From NCBI GenBank assembly GCA_965178525.1, contig CBCXVS010000039.1, forward strand, positions 1 through 34,855: a DNA stretch of 34,855 nt, written 5' to 3'. A model generated the notes under the pieces. That model saw nothing but the letters and a program-made list of their open reading frames with translations. It did no database searches and was not told the origin of the DNA. The position numbers and the translations under genes were made by a program. Positions 1 through 8,428 of the stretch are shown one piece after another (within the stretch, counting starts at the first letter, position 1; each line of letters begins with the position of its first letter). Source of the DNA: CBCXVS01 sp965178525 (GTDB taxonomy: Bacteria; Tectomicrobia; Entotheonellia; Entotheonellales; Entotheonellaceae).

Positions 1-27
1 CGCTAGCGGGCGTTTTTAGACACCCCA

Positions 28-107
28 GGCTAGGGTTACATCTTCAATTGTCAATTTTGACTGTCCTATAAACCCGCTGATTGAAGTTTGAAGAAGTGAC
101 CCTAGCC
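28..107. repeat. Imperfect 20-bp inverted repeat
   Basis: The arms at 28-47 and 88-107 are reverse complements at 18 of 20 positions (cores CTAGGGTTACATCTTCAA and TTGAAGAAGTGACCCTAG), separated by 40 nt. The element lies just past the 3' end of the DUF4279 gene. It could be a terminator-like hairpin or the end of a small mobile element. No T-tract follows directly, so the role is open. Confidence 0.6.
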
Positions 108-137
108 ACTTTCCCGAGAACGATCCCATCTTACATC

Positions 138-581
138 TCAGGCTCCAGCCACGTTTTTCTCCATGCCGCATATCTCTGTTTCCGGAGCTACAAGGATTAA
201 ATCCATATCAAGATCAGCATTCAAGGCTGCTAGACGTTTCATGGTCCGAGAGCTCAGATGCATGATCGGTGCTGCGTCGGTGACGTACAGAGCACAAGCG
301 ATTTCCACTTCTAGCCCGAAACGATCACACGCCTCAAGAAGGCTTTGCCTGTAAGGCTCGAATATATCGAGCAAGGAACACAACCTTTCTTCCATATCCA
401 ACCCCGCCTGTAGAGGGATGCTAAACTCCCAACCGTGGTGCTTCCTCTTGAGCAGCGTATGTTGCACCGGATCTCCGAGTCGCCAGGTTTTGGTAGGTGA
501 AACCCCCAACAATAGAGTAATCTTCTCCGGAGAAAAGTTTTGTCCGATGAGACGCAAAGCCACCATCATCTCGCAGGTCAT
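138..581 (-). CDS. DUF4279 domain protein, probable immunity protein
   Basis: The 147-residue protein has the features I associate with DUF4279: an N-terminal beta strand, then a PEKITLLLGVSPTKTW segment resembling the family's 'pe.is..Lg..Pt...' motif, a W-containing strand near residue 51 (HGWEF), and a C-terminal strand-rich half. There is no signal peptide or membrane segment. It starts with ATG behind an AAGG-type ribosome site, 9 nt after the stop of the toxin-domain gene on the same strand. DUF4279 proteins are frequent neighbours of polymorphic toxin modules. The pairing here suggests an immunity role, which is inference from context; the domain alone does not prove it. Confidence 0.65.
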   Translation of the reverse strand: MTCEMMVALRLIGQNFSPEKITLLLGVSPTKTWRLGDPVQHTLLKRKHHGWEFSIPLQAGLDMEERLCSLLDIFEPYRQSLLEACDRFGLEVEIACALYVTDAAPIMHLSSRTMKRLAALNADLDMDLILVAPETEICGMEKNVAGA

Positions 582-590
582 AAGTACACC

Positions 591-884
591 TTATAGATGA
601 TTGACGTTAATCCCTGTGGGTTCCCCAGGTCCTGTACCACGCTTCGGCTTCACATAAATATTGCCTGATGTGTCTTTATACAAATCGTACTGGGCAGCTC
701 TCTTACCTCCTTTGAGGTCGTGGACATCGTAACCTGCATTCTGCAGTTTTTTGATCTCTTCTCGGGATAATAATCGATCCTGCGCTGGATTCCGCATCTG
801 CCTATAAAAAACCTTCCCTAAGTCTGTCTTGCCGCAGCATCGTTTCCCCTGTATCGTGCAGGAACCCATCTCCCTTGTCAACAA
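591..884 (-). CDS. Orphan polymorphic-toxin C-terminal domain (toxin-33-like)
   Basis: A 97-residue reading frame. From about residue 35 to the end (LLSREEIKKLQNAGYDVHDL, then a K/G-rich strand with YDLYKD, IYVKPK and GPGEPTGIN) it matches my memory of polymorphic toxin type 33 domains, normally the last ~60 residues of RHS or other secreted toxins. The first ~30 residues look unrelated and may not be native. No RHS repeats, pre-toxin domain or signal peptide precede it; only the broken TRAP permease lies upstream. Possible starts are TTG at 884 or ATG at 869. It is therefore a detached toxin tip, either a displaced cassette or the remnant of a larger gene. The following gene is its likely immunity partner. 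Confidence 0.6.
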   Translation of the reverse strand: MLTREMGSCTIQGKRCCGKTDLGKVFYRQMRNPAQDRLLSREEIKKLQNAGYDVHDLKGGKRAAQYDLYKDTSGNIYVKPKRGTGPGEPTGINVNHL

Positions 885-968
885 TGTGCACGTGATGCTT
901 GAGTGCCAGAGACGTGGCAGATGTCGTGTGAGCCAGAGCGCCTGAAACCGGAACGACGTTAGCGTATC

Positions 969-2212
969 TTAGCGTATCATGGTATTCGGCAAAAACAACG
1001 CGATGCTCGGAAACGCAATGAGGAGCAACAGACCCACGCCCATGGCGATCCAAAACGGCAAGATCCCGGCAAAAATCTGGCGCATGGGCACATCCTCGGC
1101 GATGCCTTTGACCACAAAGACATTGACCCCGACGGGCGGACTGATTAGCCCCATTTCCAACACGATGACCATCACCACCCCGAACCAAATCGGATCAAAT
1201 CCAAAAACGTGCCGAGAATCATATAGGCGGCCAGCACAATTCCCAGGACCACCAAGCGCGGCAGATCGAGTCCGACCAGAAGCTCAGCCAGGTCGGAGGG
1301 AATGTGGGTTCGCGCCATAAAGGGGTTGAAAATATGCGCCCCAACGAGGATGAGGAACACGAAACCCGTGGTGCGCATACTCTGTAAGATCAAGAAATAC
1401 AGGCTCGCCCAGGTGAGTCGGCGACGCGCAAAGGTCAGGCCACAGGCCAGGAAGGCGCCGATCCCTGCCGCTTCGGTGGGCGTGAACAGCCCGGCATAGA
1501 TCCCGCCGATGGTGACCACGACGATCCCAATTATGGCGCTGGCCTGCCAGGTGACGCGCAATCGGGCGCGGAGCGGCGTTGCCACACCGGCCGGCCCCAG
1601 TTGCGGATAGAGGCGCGTCTGGATGTAAATGGCCAGGATAAACAACGCGGTCAGTAGCAGCCCTGGCATGACGCCGGCTAAAAAGAGCCGGCCAATCGAT
1701 TCCTCGGTGAGAATGGCGTAGAGGACAAACCCGGTGCTCGGTGGGATGAGAATGCCCAACGTCCCGCCGGCCGCCACGCAACCGGTGGCCAGCCATGGAT
1801 CGTAGTGATAGCGGCGCATTTCCGGCAGGGCCACGCGGCCCATGGTCACCGCCGAGGCCACCGATGACCCGGAAAGCGCGGCAAAGCCGGCACAGGCGGT
1901 AATTGTGGCCGATGCCAAACCGCCGCGCCAGTGGCCAAACCAAGCGTAGGCCGCACCATAGAGATCTCGGCTCATGCCCGAGACCGTGGCGAAATTGCCC
2001 ATGAGAACGAATAACGGAATGACGATCAGCTCGTAGTTGGAGGCAATGACAAAAGGTTCGCGGCCAAGTATGGCAAGGGCAGGCCCCCACCCACTCAGCG
2101 CAGCAAAGCCAACGAACCCCACACCCATCATGGTGAGCCCAACCGGCATGCGCAGGGCGAGGAAGAAAAACAACGCCGCTAACCCCAGGAGGCCGGTCTG
2201 GGTTGGGGTCAT
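969..2212 (-). pseudogene. TRAP transporter large permease (DctM), internally deleted
   Basis: The first frame (2212-1172) encodes an ordinary DctM protein: N-terminal hydrophobic segments, the SGSSVASAVTMGRVALPEM region, GILIPPSTGFVLYAILTEES, and GLFTPTEAAGIGAF. It breaks off after MILGTFLD. The sequence resumes in another frame at once with FDPIWFGVV, EMGLISPPVGVNVFVVKG and a final hydrophobic segment, ending at 969. What is missing is the conserved 'GLAMILLTLPI...P..' stretch that normally joins FLD to GFDPIWFG. So roughly 20 codons plus a frame change were lost by deletion, not by a point indel. The ATG overlaps the stop of the small permease gene. Transport function should be lost unless a second copy exists. 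Confidence 0.8.
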
Positions 2213-2718
2213 GGCGTCGGCTCAGCGGGCCGGCCGCGCGCGGCGCGCACCGCCTGCACCCCTAACACAACCGTGTAGGCCGCTGCACCGAGGGCCACCA
2301 CGAGGAAAAAAGGCGCGTGTGGAATGTCGACCAGATTGGTCGCCTCGCCGTAAGCGACGGCATCGCGTCCTTGCCGCACGGTTTGCCACGTCACCGCGGC
2401 CATGAGCCCAGCCCCAAGCAGCCGTACGGCGGTATCCGTACAGCGCATGATCCTAGGCGTCAGCATGCCGCCAATCAAATCCACAGCAATATGGGCGCCG
2501 GTCCAGCCACTGTACGCCATCCCGAGAAACGCCACTAAGACTAAGCTCATCTCAGACATGTCCTGGACGCCGAGAATGGGGGCGCCAAAGACGTAGCGCA
2601 TGATGACTGCAGTGACGGTTAAGCCCATCAGCCACAAGAGCGTGAGACCGCCCAGAAACGCGAGGAACCGCACGCCCCGATCCACTATCTGGCCGGTGCG
2701 CCCGGCACGTGGCGCCAC
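2209..2718 (-). CDS. TRAP transporter small permease (DctQ family)
   Basis: The protein has 169 residues and four hydrophobic segments, the DctQ topology. Family features include VIMRYVFGAP near residue 40, SEMSLVLVAFLGMAYSGW in the second segment, and a G.HI.VDL motif (GAHIAVDLIGG) near residue 75. It forms the membrane subunit that pairs with DctM for sodium-driven uptake of organic acids. Its stop overlaps the ATG of the large permease (4 nt), and it begins 3 nt after the binding protein gene ends, so the three are one operon. Confidence 0.88.
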   Translation of the reverse strand: MAPRAGRTGQIVDRGVRFLAFLGGLTLLWLMGLTVTAVIMRYVFGAPILGVQDMSEMSLVLVAFLGMAYSGWTGAHIAVDLIGGMLTPRIMRCTDTAVRLLGAGLMAAVTWQTVRQGRDAVAYGEATNLVDIPHAPFFLVVALGAAAYTVVLGVQAVRAARGRPAEPTP

Positions 2719-2721
2719 GCC

Positions 2722-3744
2722 CTATTTCCCCGCCGCTTCCATGGCGCTCAAGATGGCCAGGGCGGGTATGGCCTTGGCTTCGAGCGCCTTCACCGTATCC
2801 TTGCGGATGTGTTGCAGCGCCTCGCGCCAACGTTGTGCTTCGGCCGCCGACAAGCGAATGATCTCGCCCCGGCCATTTTTCACCTCGTTTTGCAAGGCAG
2901 CCGCACCCGCTTTCTCATAGGCGCTGGCAGCTTTGAGACTCAGTGCACTGCCGGTGGTGTCGTCAATGGTCTGGCACTGGCTTGGCGTCAGCTTACCGTA
3001 CGCATCCTTGTTCATGACCAGAAAAAAAGCGGTGTGGGCGAATGGCCCGACCGTATAATAACGGGCCACCTCACCAATCTTAAAACTTCTAATGACGCTC
3101 GACGCCACCATGAGACCGTCGACCACACCCGTTTTCAGGGCGTTGTACATCCGCGTGACCGGCATCGCAACCGGTGTGGCGCCAAGCGCTTTGATGATGT
3201 CGCCTTGCAGTTTGGAAGGCGTACGGATTTTCATGCCCTTGAGATCATCCAAGGTCCGCACGGGTTGATGCCGCGTCATGAGCACCGCGCGGTCGTTGGT
3301 CCAAAGCGCCAACACCTGCGTGCGTTCGTACTCGGCTCGGATATGATCGATGGCGCCCCACAGCATGCGGGTGGCAGTGACCGCGTCGGGCGCTAAGCCG
3401 GGTAACTCGATGAGCAACGTACGCGGAAATAGCGTCGAGGTATACCCTTGCAGCCCAAACGTCACATCGGCGATGCCATCCACCGCGCGCTTGTATTGCG
3501 CTTTTGGCCCCTTGCCAAGTTCACCGCCCGGATAAATTCGAATGGTGAGGTCCTGGTTCGTCAGGCGGGCGATATCGTCGGCCCAAGGTCGCATGACGAG
3601 ACGATCCATGGGGTGCTTCGTCGAGGTAAAATGGGCTAGTGAAAGTTCGGTTGCGCCACTTGGGAGAGGAACGACGAGTAGCAACACGATAGCAGCCGCT
3701 ACCATACAAACGTCATAGCGAGACGACACGTTACGTCTGAACAT
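2722..3744 (-). CDS. TRAP transporter periplasmic binding protein (DctP family)
   Basis: I chose the ATG at 3744 because GAGAGG precedes it by 6 nt and because it gives a clean signal peptide (MFRRN, then a hydrophobic run ending PLPSGATE). The mature protein shows the DctP pattern: LAHFTSTKHPMDR at the start, YPGGELGKG, a GIADVTFG segment, and LKGMKIRTPS followed by GATPVAMPVTRMYNALKTG with VVDGLM. It binds an organic anion in the periplasm and delivers it to the DctQM permease. The ligand cannot be read from sequence. The amidohydrolase gene just upstream could act on the imported compound, but that is a guess. Confidence 0.9.
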   Translation of the reverse strand: MFRRNVSSRYDVCMVAAAIVLLLVVPLPSGATELSLAHFTSTKHPMDRLVMRPWADDIARLTNQDLTIRIYPGGELGKGPKAQYKRAVDGIADVTFGLQGYTSTLFPRTLLIELPGLAPDAVTATRMLWGAIDHIRAEYERTQVLALWTNDRAVLMTRHQPVRTLDDLKGMKIRTPSKLQGDIIKALGATPVAMPVTRMYNALKTGVVDGLMVASSVIRSFKIGEVARYYTVGPFAHTAFFLVMNKDAYGKLTPSQCQTIDDTTGSALSLKAASAYEKAGAAALQNEVKNGRGEIIRLSAAEAQRWREALQHIRKDTVKALEAKAIPALAILSAMEAAGK

Positions 3745-3888
3745 CGTTTTCCTCTCTTCTGAGGTGATGGCGCCCCGCAGGCGGCGATAGACATAGGGAT
3801 CAACAGGTCTGCAGGCCAAAAACTTCCCTCCTGGCGGCGCGAGCCACCGCCGGGAGGGAACTTCCCTACGCGCCCAAAATCGGAGGTG

Positions 3889-5019
3889 CTAGATCAGCTT
3901 GTAGAGCTTACCCGCGTTGTCACGCGTGATTTTGCGCCGCACATCAGCCGGTAGCGTCCCGAGATCTTCCTCGATGATGGCCTGGGAATCCGGCCAGACG
4001 CCATCGGGATGAGGGTAGTCGGAGCCCCACATGAGGTTATCTTCGCCAATGAGATCGACGAAACGCGCGACATTGGGCTCATGTTGGAAGGTGGTGTAGC
4101 CTTGGCGATGCCAGTAGTCGCTCGGCTTCATCGTCAGTTCCAGGTGGCGAAACTGATCTTCCCACTCTTCATCCATACGCGAGAGCGCATAGGGCAGCCA
4201 GGCCGCGCCACACTCGCCCAGGATAAACCGCATGCCCGGATAGCGCTCCAGGGCGCCCGAGAAAATAATCGCGGAGAGATATTCGCCGCCGATCATTTGG
4301 AACATGGTGAGCCGGGTAGCGCGGTATTGGTCATTGTAGGCTTTGGCCATCTCGGCATCATTGGGCTCGCGCACCGGTACGCCCATGGTGTGAAAGGAGA
4401 TGGGGACATCGCATTCCTGTACCGCCCCCCATAGCACGTCCCAATCGCGGTGCCAGATGGGTTTGACCGATGTCGACACGGCGAAATCCGCCCCGCTGAG
4501 GCCGTTGGCCACGGCCCGGCGCACTTCCGCTGCCGCTGTGTTGGGGTCGTCATTGGGAATGCAGGCCAGACCCAAGAGGCGCTGGGGATTGGCCTTGCAG
4601 ATATCCGCCAAGTAATCGTTATAGAGCTGATACGTGACGGTGAGCAGCTCGTGGTCGGCCAGGAGGCGATGCATGCCGAGGATGCCGTAGAGCACGTCGG
4701 CATCGACGCCATCGATGTCCATATCTTTGAGACGCAGGTCGGGCGTCGTCGGATGCGGACCCCCTTCATAAAAACCCGCCTCGTACATGCGATCGATGTG
4801 TTTGGAGGCGCCCCGCGCCGGGGGCGCCAGATTGGCGAGTCCTCCGAAAGGCCGGCTGAGCAGGTCCATCCCATCAGCGTACCAACGCGGACCCTCAGGC
4901 GTGTCGATAATTTGCGGGACTCGGTCTTTCCATTTGGAAGAGGCCCGAGACGTGAACGCATCGCCGGGCATGTATCGCAGATCGACGTGACCGTCAGCTG
5001 AGATGATATTGTATTCCAT
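3889..5019 (-). CDS. Amidohydrolase family 2 metal-dependent hydrolase/decarboxylase
   Basis: A 376-residue protein of the Amidohydro_2 (ACMSD-like) TIM-barrel family. It opens with ISADGHVD, the metal-binding loop, here D-x-H rather than H-x-H. SFHTMG near residue 208 supplies the strand-5 histidine, GECGAAWLPYALSRMDEEW follows, and WGSDYPHPDGVWP near residue 330 gives the strand-8 aspartate. DNAGKLY ends the barrel. Such enzymes hydrolyse or decarboxylate small carboxylates or aromatic ring-cleavage products; the substrate is unknown. An AGGAG-type site (AGAGGAGAATGAG) lies just before the ATG. It sits upstream of the TRAP genes on the same strand, with a 144-nt gap. Confidence 0.85.
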   Translation of the reverse strand: MEYNIISADGHVDLRYMPGDAFTSRASSKWKDRVPQIIDTPEGPRWYADGMDLLSRPFGGLANLAPPARGASKHIDRMYEAGFYEGGPHPTTPDLRLKDMDIDGVDADVLYGILGMHRLLADHELLTVTYQLYNDYLADICKANPQRLLGLACIPNDDPNTAAAEVRRAVANGLSGADFAVSTSVKPIWHRDWDVLWGAVQECDVPISFHTMGVPVREPNDAEMAKAYNDQYRATRLTMFQMIGGEYLSAIIFSGALERYPGMRFILGECGAAWLPYALSRMDEEWEDQFRHLELTMKPSDYWHRQGYTTFQHEPNVARFVDLIGEDNLMWGSDYPHPDGVWPDSQAIIEEDLGTLPADVRRKITRDNAGKLYKLI

Positions 5020-5126
5020 CTCATTCTCCTCTGGGTGCTCAGTTGTTCATCGGAACGCCACACCGCTGGCGCTCATCGCGTGCTAACCGTCTTCGTTGTA
5101 CGCGGTTCAGGCCCAAAACGCAAGCG

Positions 5127-5651
5127 CTAGCTGCCAGCCCGATCAATGAACCAGGCTTCTAGTCCGAAACGAGAGCCTAACCACATGAGCATGTACAGAG
5201 CTGCAACCGCATAGCAGGCACTGACCAAGTCGTCTAGCAAGATCCCCCATGCGCCATGGAGCTGTCTATCAATTTGCCTGGCTGGTGGTATCTTCACAAT
5301 GTCAAACAGGCGGAAAAAGAAAAACCCCCAGCCGATAACTTGCCACAAATGACCATACCGAAATAGAATGGGAACCAATAAATAACCAGCAACTTCATCA
5401 AGTACAAAATGCTTTGAATCCGCCTCGCCCCAATAGGCTTCCGCCCAAGGGGCTAACACATAGTTGCCTAGACATACAAAGACAAAAGCCAGAACAAGTG
5501 CGGCGCTTTGGCTGCTTACGGGGAGTAGTTGTACAATAAGAACATGTATGAGTACACCTAATAGCGTTCCACACGTCCCCGGCATCATCGGAGACAAGCC
5601 AAGCCCCAAAGCGGATGCTGCTGCCACATAAACGTAATCTGCCTTTCGCAA
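5127..5651 (-). CDS. pgpA: Phosphatidylglycerophosphatase A-like protein
   Basis: The 174-residue membrane protein carries the PgpA signature: GLGLSPMMPGTCGTLLG near the N-terminus, then FVLDEVAGYLLVP, then FRLFDIVKIPPARQID and a GAWGILLDDLVSA motif with paired aspartates. Four hydrophobic segments are visible. PgpA dephosphorylates phosphatidylglycerophosphate in phospholipid synthesis. Substitutions such as KI for the usual KP after FRLFDI and HGAWGILLDD for GGxGIMxDD suggest a divergent member. The only start that gives this length is TTG; a GTG eight codons later is an alternative, so the first residues are uncertain. It is monocistronic here. Confidence 0.82.
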   Translation of the reverse strand: MRKADYVYVAAASALGLGLSPMMPGTCGTLLGVLIHVLIVQLLPVSSQSAALVLAFVFVCLGNYVLAPWAEAYWGEADSKHFVLDEVAGYLLVPILFRYGHLWQVIGWGFFFFRLFDIVKIPPARQIDRQLHGAWGILLDDLVSACYAVAALYMLMWLGSRFGLEAWFIDRAGS

Positions 5652-5834
5652 TGACCCGCCAGTTCACACCGTCATCTACTCATCTCTCCTTGCAGGTCCA
5701 TGAATACGCATTTTTCCGGATGAACGCAAGGCATAAAAATTTGTGGTGTACCCAAAAATCTCGCTGTTGTTTTGGGCCTTATGGGACGCCTACCTTTTCA
5801 GGTATGTGACTTGTATTTTGGCGCCGCTTCCTGT

Positions 5835-6025
5835 AGAGTCTCACGTGGCTTCACCGCCCTAGGGTGGGCTCCACCCGAAGTGACGCCTGTGGAGAGGGCG
5901 TGAGACCTATGGGGATTGCCGGTTGACCGTCCAGGGGGGCAGTCGTCGCCGTCAGCTCCCCAGTCGGGGACATGAAGCGAAACCCAAGCGCATTCCCCAT
6001 GGGCAGCCTCTGAGAAGCAGGAACT
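5835..6025 (+). mobile_element. Probable remnant of an IS200/IS605-type tnpB 3' end
   Basis: The 417-nt gap between pgpA and the deacylase holds no intact gene. In two neighbouring frames it reads PRVGSTRSDACGEGVRPMGIAG and GWAPPEVTPVERA, then SPVGDMKRNPSAFPMGSL. These resemble the degenerate C-termini of TnpB proteins (pattern 'E.TPVE...MKQEP'), whose 3' coding ends double as guide-RNA scaffold. No zinc-finger or RuvC part of TnpB and no transposase is present. I rate this a plausible remnant, not a certain one; a structured RNA of another kind is the alternative. Confidence 0.4.
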
Positions 6026-6038
6026 ACATCGTTATCAC

Positions 6039-6050
6039 TTGTGATCACAA
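6039..6050. promoter_or_regulatory. 12-bp perfect palindrome upstream of the deacylase gene
   Basis: TTGTGATCACAA is a perfect palindrome ending 18 nt before the deacylase ATG. Its size and position fit an operator for a dimeric repressor (for example a GntR-type regulator). It also contains TGTGA/TCACA half-sites like those of CRP, but with no spacer. No regulator gene is adjacent. Confidence 0.4.
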
Positions 6051-6068
6051 AGTAGGGAGCAGAGAACC

Positions 6069-7643
6069 ATGCTCGATGTACTCATCAAGAACGGCCTCAT
6101 CATTGACGGCAGTGGAAGTCCCGGCTTCCACGCTGCCGTGCTCGTCCAGGACGAGCGCGTCACCATTCACCGTGGCGATACCTCGCACCTGCAGGCGGCC
6201 CGCGTCATCGATGCGGCCGACCACGTCGTCTGCCCCGGCTTTGTCGATCTGCACTCGCATGCCGGCCTCACCATTCTAGGCGAGCCCCACCACGATCCCA
6301 AAGTGCGCCAGGGCGTCACGACGGAACTCGTCGGCATCGACGGCATCTCGCATGCGCCATTCAAAAACCGGGAGGAACTACATCGGTACATCTGGCTCGA
6401 TTCCGGCCTCAACGGCTACCCACCCATGCCGGCCGACTGGCTGACCGTGGCGGAACTTCTCGGCAAGTACGACAACCAAGTCGCCATCAATATCGCCTAT
6501 ATCCTGGGAAATTCGCCCGTACGCATCTGGAGCGTGGGCTGGCACGACCGCCCCGCAACAACGGATGAGTTGCAGGATATGAAGTCGGTCGTGCGCGAGG
6601 CCATGGAGGAAGGGGCCTGGGGCTTGTCCACCGGGCTGGACTATCCGCCTGGCGCCTACGCCGACACGGACGAACTCATTGCGCTGTCCGACGTCTCGGC
6701 ACGCCTGGGCGGCTTCTACCATACCCACACGCGCGCCAGTCTCCGGGCCAAGGGTCTGCTGGCGCCCTGGGAGGAGGCTCTGGACATCGGCAGGGGCAGT
6801 GGCAGCCCGGTGCATCTGACGCACTACCGGCAGCCGGCGCAAGGGGTGGGGAGCCACCTGGACTACCTGGGTCTGGTCGAAAACGCCCGCGACGAGGGCA
6901 TGGACGTGACGTTTGATTGCTACACGTATCCCTATTCGGGGACCATAGTTGCCATTGGCATGCCCTTCTGGGCCAAAGACGGTGGTCCTGAGCGGCTCAT
7001 GGCGGCGCTGCAAGACCCGGACGACCGCGCCAGGATGAAGAAGGAAATCCCGCGTAACCGGCTGGACAATAATTGGCTCACCAATTTCACGCAGCCGCAA
7101 AATCAGAAATACGATGGCCGGCTGATCACGGACATTGGCGAGATGCGCAGCCAAGAGCCGGCGGACGCGCTCTTCGACTTGCTGATCGAGGAAAATCTAG
7201 GTATTTCGACGGTCGGCTTGGGCACGAATCCGCAAACCCTGCCCGCTTTTGTGTCTCACCCCAGCGGGATGATTGCCAGCGACGCCATCTTGTTTGGGGA
7301 GTATCCCAATCCGCGCACCTATGGCTGCTTTCCCATTGTGCTGGCGGAGTTCGTGCGGGCTGAGAAGCATTTGCGTCTGCCGGAAGCCATCCGCAAGATG
7401 ACCTCCTTCCCGGCCCAGCGCCTGGGGCTGCCCGACCGCGGGCTGTTGCGTGACGGCTTTAAGGCCGATATCGTCGTCTTCAATCCGAAGACCGTGAAGA
7501 CTGACGCGACGCGAGAAGACCCGAAACACTATCCGGTAGGGATTGAATACGTCCTGGTCAATGGGGTCGTGGTGATCGACCAAAGCGAGAATACCGGCGC
7601 GCTGCCGGGGCATGCGCTGCGGCGAGGCCATGCGTCGACGTAG
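6069..7643 (+). CDS. N-acyl-D-amino-acid deacylase family amidohydrolase
   Basis: A 524-residue member of the Amidohydrolase_3/D-aminoacylase group. It begins with the usual beta-sandwich strand (LDVLIKNGLIIDGSG), then CPGFVDLHSHAG (metal H-x-H), and TTELVGIDGISHAPF. Further metal-site segments are HTHTRA near residue 221 and VHLTHYRQP near residue 252. SHPSGMIASDAILFG near residue 395 supplies the catalytic aspartate, and GLPDRGLLRDGFKADIVVF closes the sandwich domain. In classical D-aminoacylases the third segment reads GNCG with a metal-ligand cysteine; here it is GIDG, so an aspartate replaces it. It would release a D-amino acid or related amine from an N-acyl compound. AGGGAGCAGAGAACC precedes the ATG. 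Confidence 0.88.
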   Translation: MLDVLIKNGLIIDGSGSPGFHAAVLVQDERVTIHRGDTSHLQAARVIDAADHVVCPGFVDLHSHAGLTILGEPHHDPKVRQGVTTELVGIDGISHAPFKNREELHRYIWLDSGLNGYPPMPADWLTVAELLGKYDNQVAINIAYILGNSPVRIWSVGWHDRPATTDELQDMKSVVREAMEEGAWGLSTGLDYPPGAYADTDELIALSDVSARLGGFYHTHTRASLRAKGLLAPWEEALDIGRGSGSPVHLTHYRQPAQGVGSHLDYLGLVENARDEGMDVTFDCYTYPYSGTIVAIGMPFWAKDGGPERLMAALQDPDDRARMKKEIPRNRLDNNWLTNFTQPQNQKYDGRLITDIGEMRSQEPADALFDLLIEENLGISTVGLGTNPQTLPAFVSHPSGMIASDAILFGEYPNPRTYGCFPIVLAEFVRAEKHLRLPEAIRKMTSFPAQRLGLPDRGLLRDGFKADIVVFNPKTVKTDATREDPKHYPVGIEYVLVNGVVVIDQSENTGALPGHALRRGHAST

Positions 7644-7659
7644 ATCGGGCAAAGCGGCA

Positions 7660-8247
7660 TTAGGAGGCCGGAGCCGCAGGGGTTGATGCGGATCGCTGGA
7701 AAAGATGCGTCAGCGACATGCGAAAATCGGGCAACACGTCACCGCCGGTCAATTCATCAGCCGCCGTTAGGATGCGCACGTGCGTGGGCGAATCGTAAAC
7801 GTATACCTGCTGTTCCTCGGGCGATATCACCCACGCCGATGTCACGCCGTATTGAAAATACTCGCGCAGCTTGGCCAGCACATCCTTAAACACGTCGTTG
7901 GGGCTGATCACTTCGACGGCGAGGTCGGGAACCACGTCCCAGTCGCCAGTCATGGGTACCTCCCGGTCCAACGCCCAACGTGTGGCCGACACAAACGCCA
8001 CGTCCGGACGACGGCGTAGGTTGCGCTCGGCGTCTAAAATGAACAGCATTTCCGTGACGGATGTGCCCAGCAAATGCTCCTCTACGTAGGGCCCTAATCG
8101 ACTCTGTAAACGTGACGCAATCCACGTTGTATAGACACTTATCGGCTGTAAATCCACGCGTTGGCCGTCAACAATTTCATAGAGCGGTTCGTCCTGCAAG
8201 GGCAGGGCGACCGCATTTTCAGATGCGGTCAGGGTTGGAGACGCCAT
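7660..8247 (-). CDS. Uma2 family (DUF820) putative endonuclease
   Basis: The 195-residue protein matches the Uma2/DUF820 fold, a PD-(D/E)XK-like nuclease family of unknown cellular role. Visible signature parts are LYEIVDGQRVDLQPISVYT near the N-terminus, RRRPDVAFVS, then PDLAVEVISPND (strand with the acidic residue) and VLAKLREYFQYGVTSAWVIS, followed by VYVYDSP. AGAAGGG lies 7 nt before the ATG. It converges with the deacylase gene with 16 nt between stops. Uma2 genes are often multicopy in cyanobacteria and Chloroflexi, so this hints at lineage or transfer. Confidence 0.88.
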   Translation of the reverse strand: MASPTLTASENAVALPLQDEPLYEIVDGQRVDLQPISVYTTWIASRLQSRLGPYVEEHLLGTSVTEMLFILDAERNLRRRPDVAFVSATRWALDREVPMTGDWDVVPDLAVEVISPNDVFKDVLAKLREYFQYGVTSAWVISPEEQQVYVYDSPTHVRILTAADELTGGDVLPDFRMSLTHLFQRSASTPAAPAS

Positions 8248-8428
8248 AGCAAAACCCTTCTACAAACTTAGCAACAAACCTGTTCTGCCGTCTCAGGTTG
8301 CCATGGACGCAGCTTTGCATCCAATCGTTCTGCCAAAGTGTCCATCGATATATCCACCATAGAAGCATGAGGGGGAGAAGGATTGATCTTACGCAGATCC
8401 CCCTCCCCTATACGCATCCGGGAGCCGC

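Noticed and set aside
802..1188. Minus-strand frame between the TRAP permease and the toxin domain
   Set aside because: Most of it is a shadow of the broken permease gene; only its last ~30 codons are outside, and I do not recognise them.
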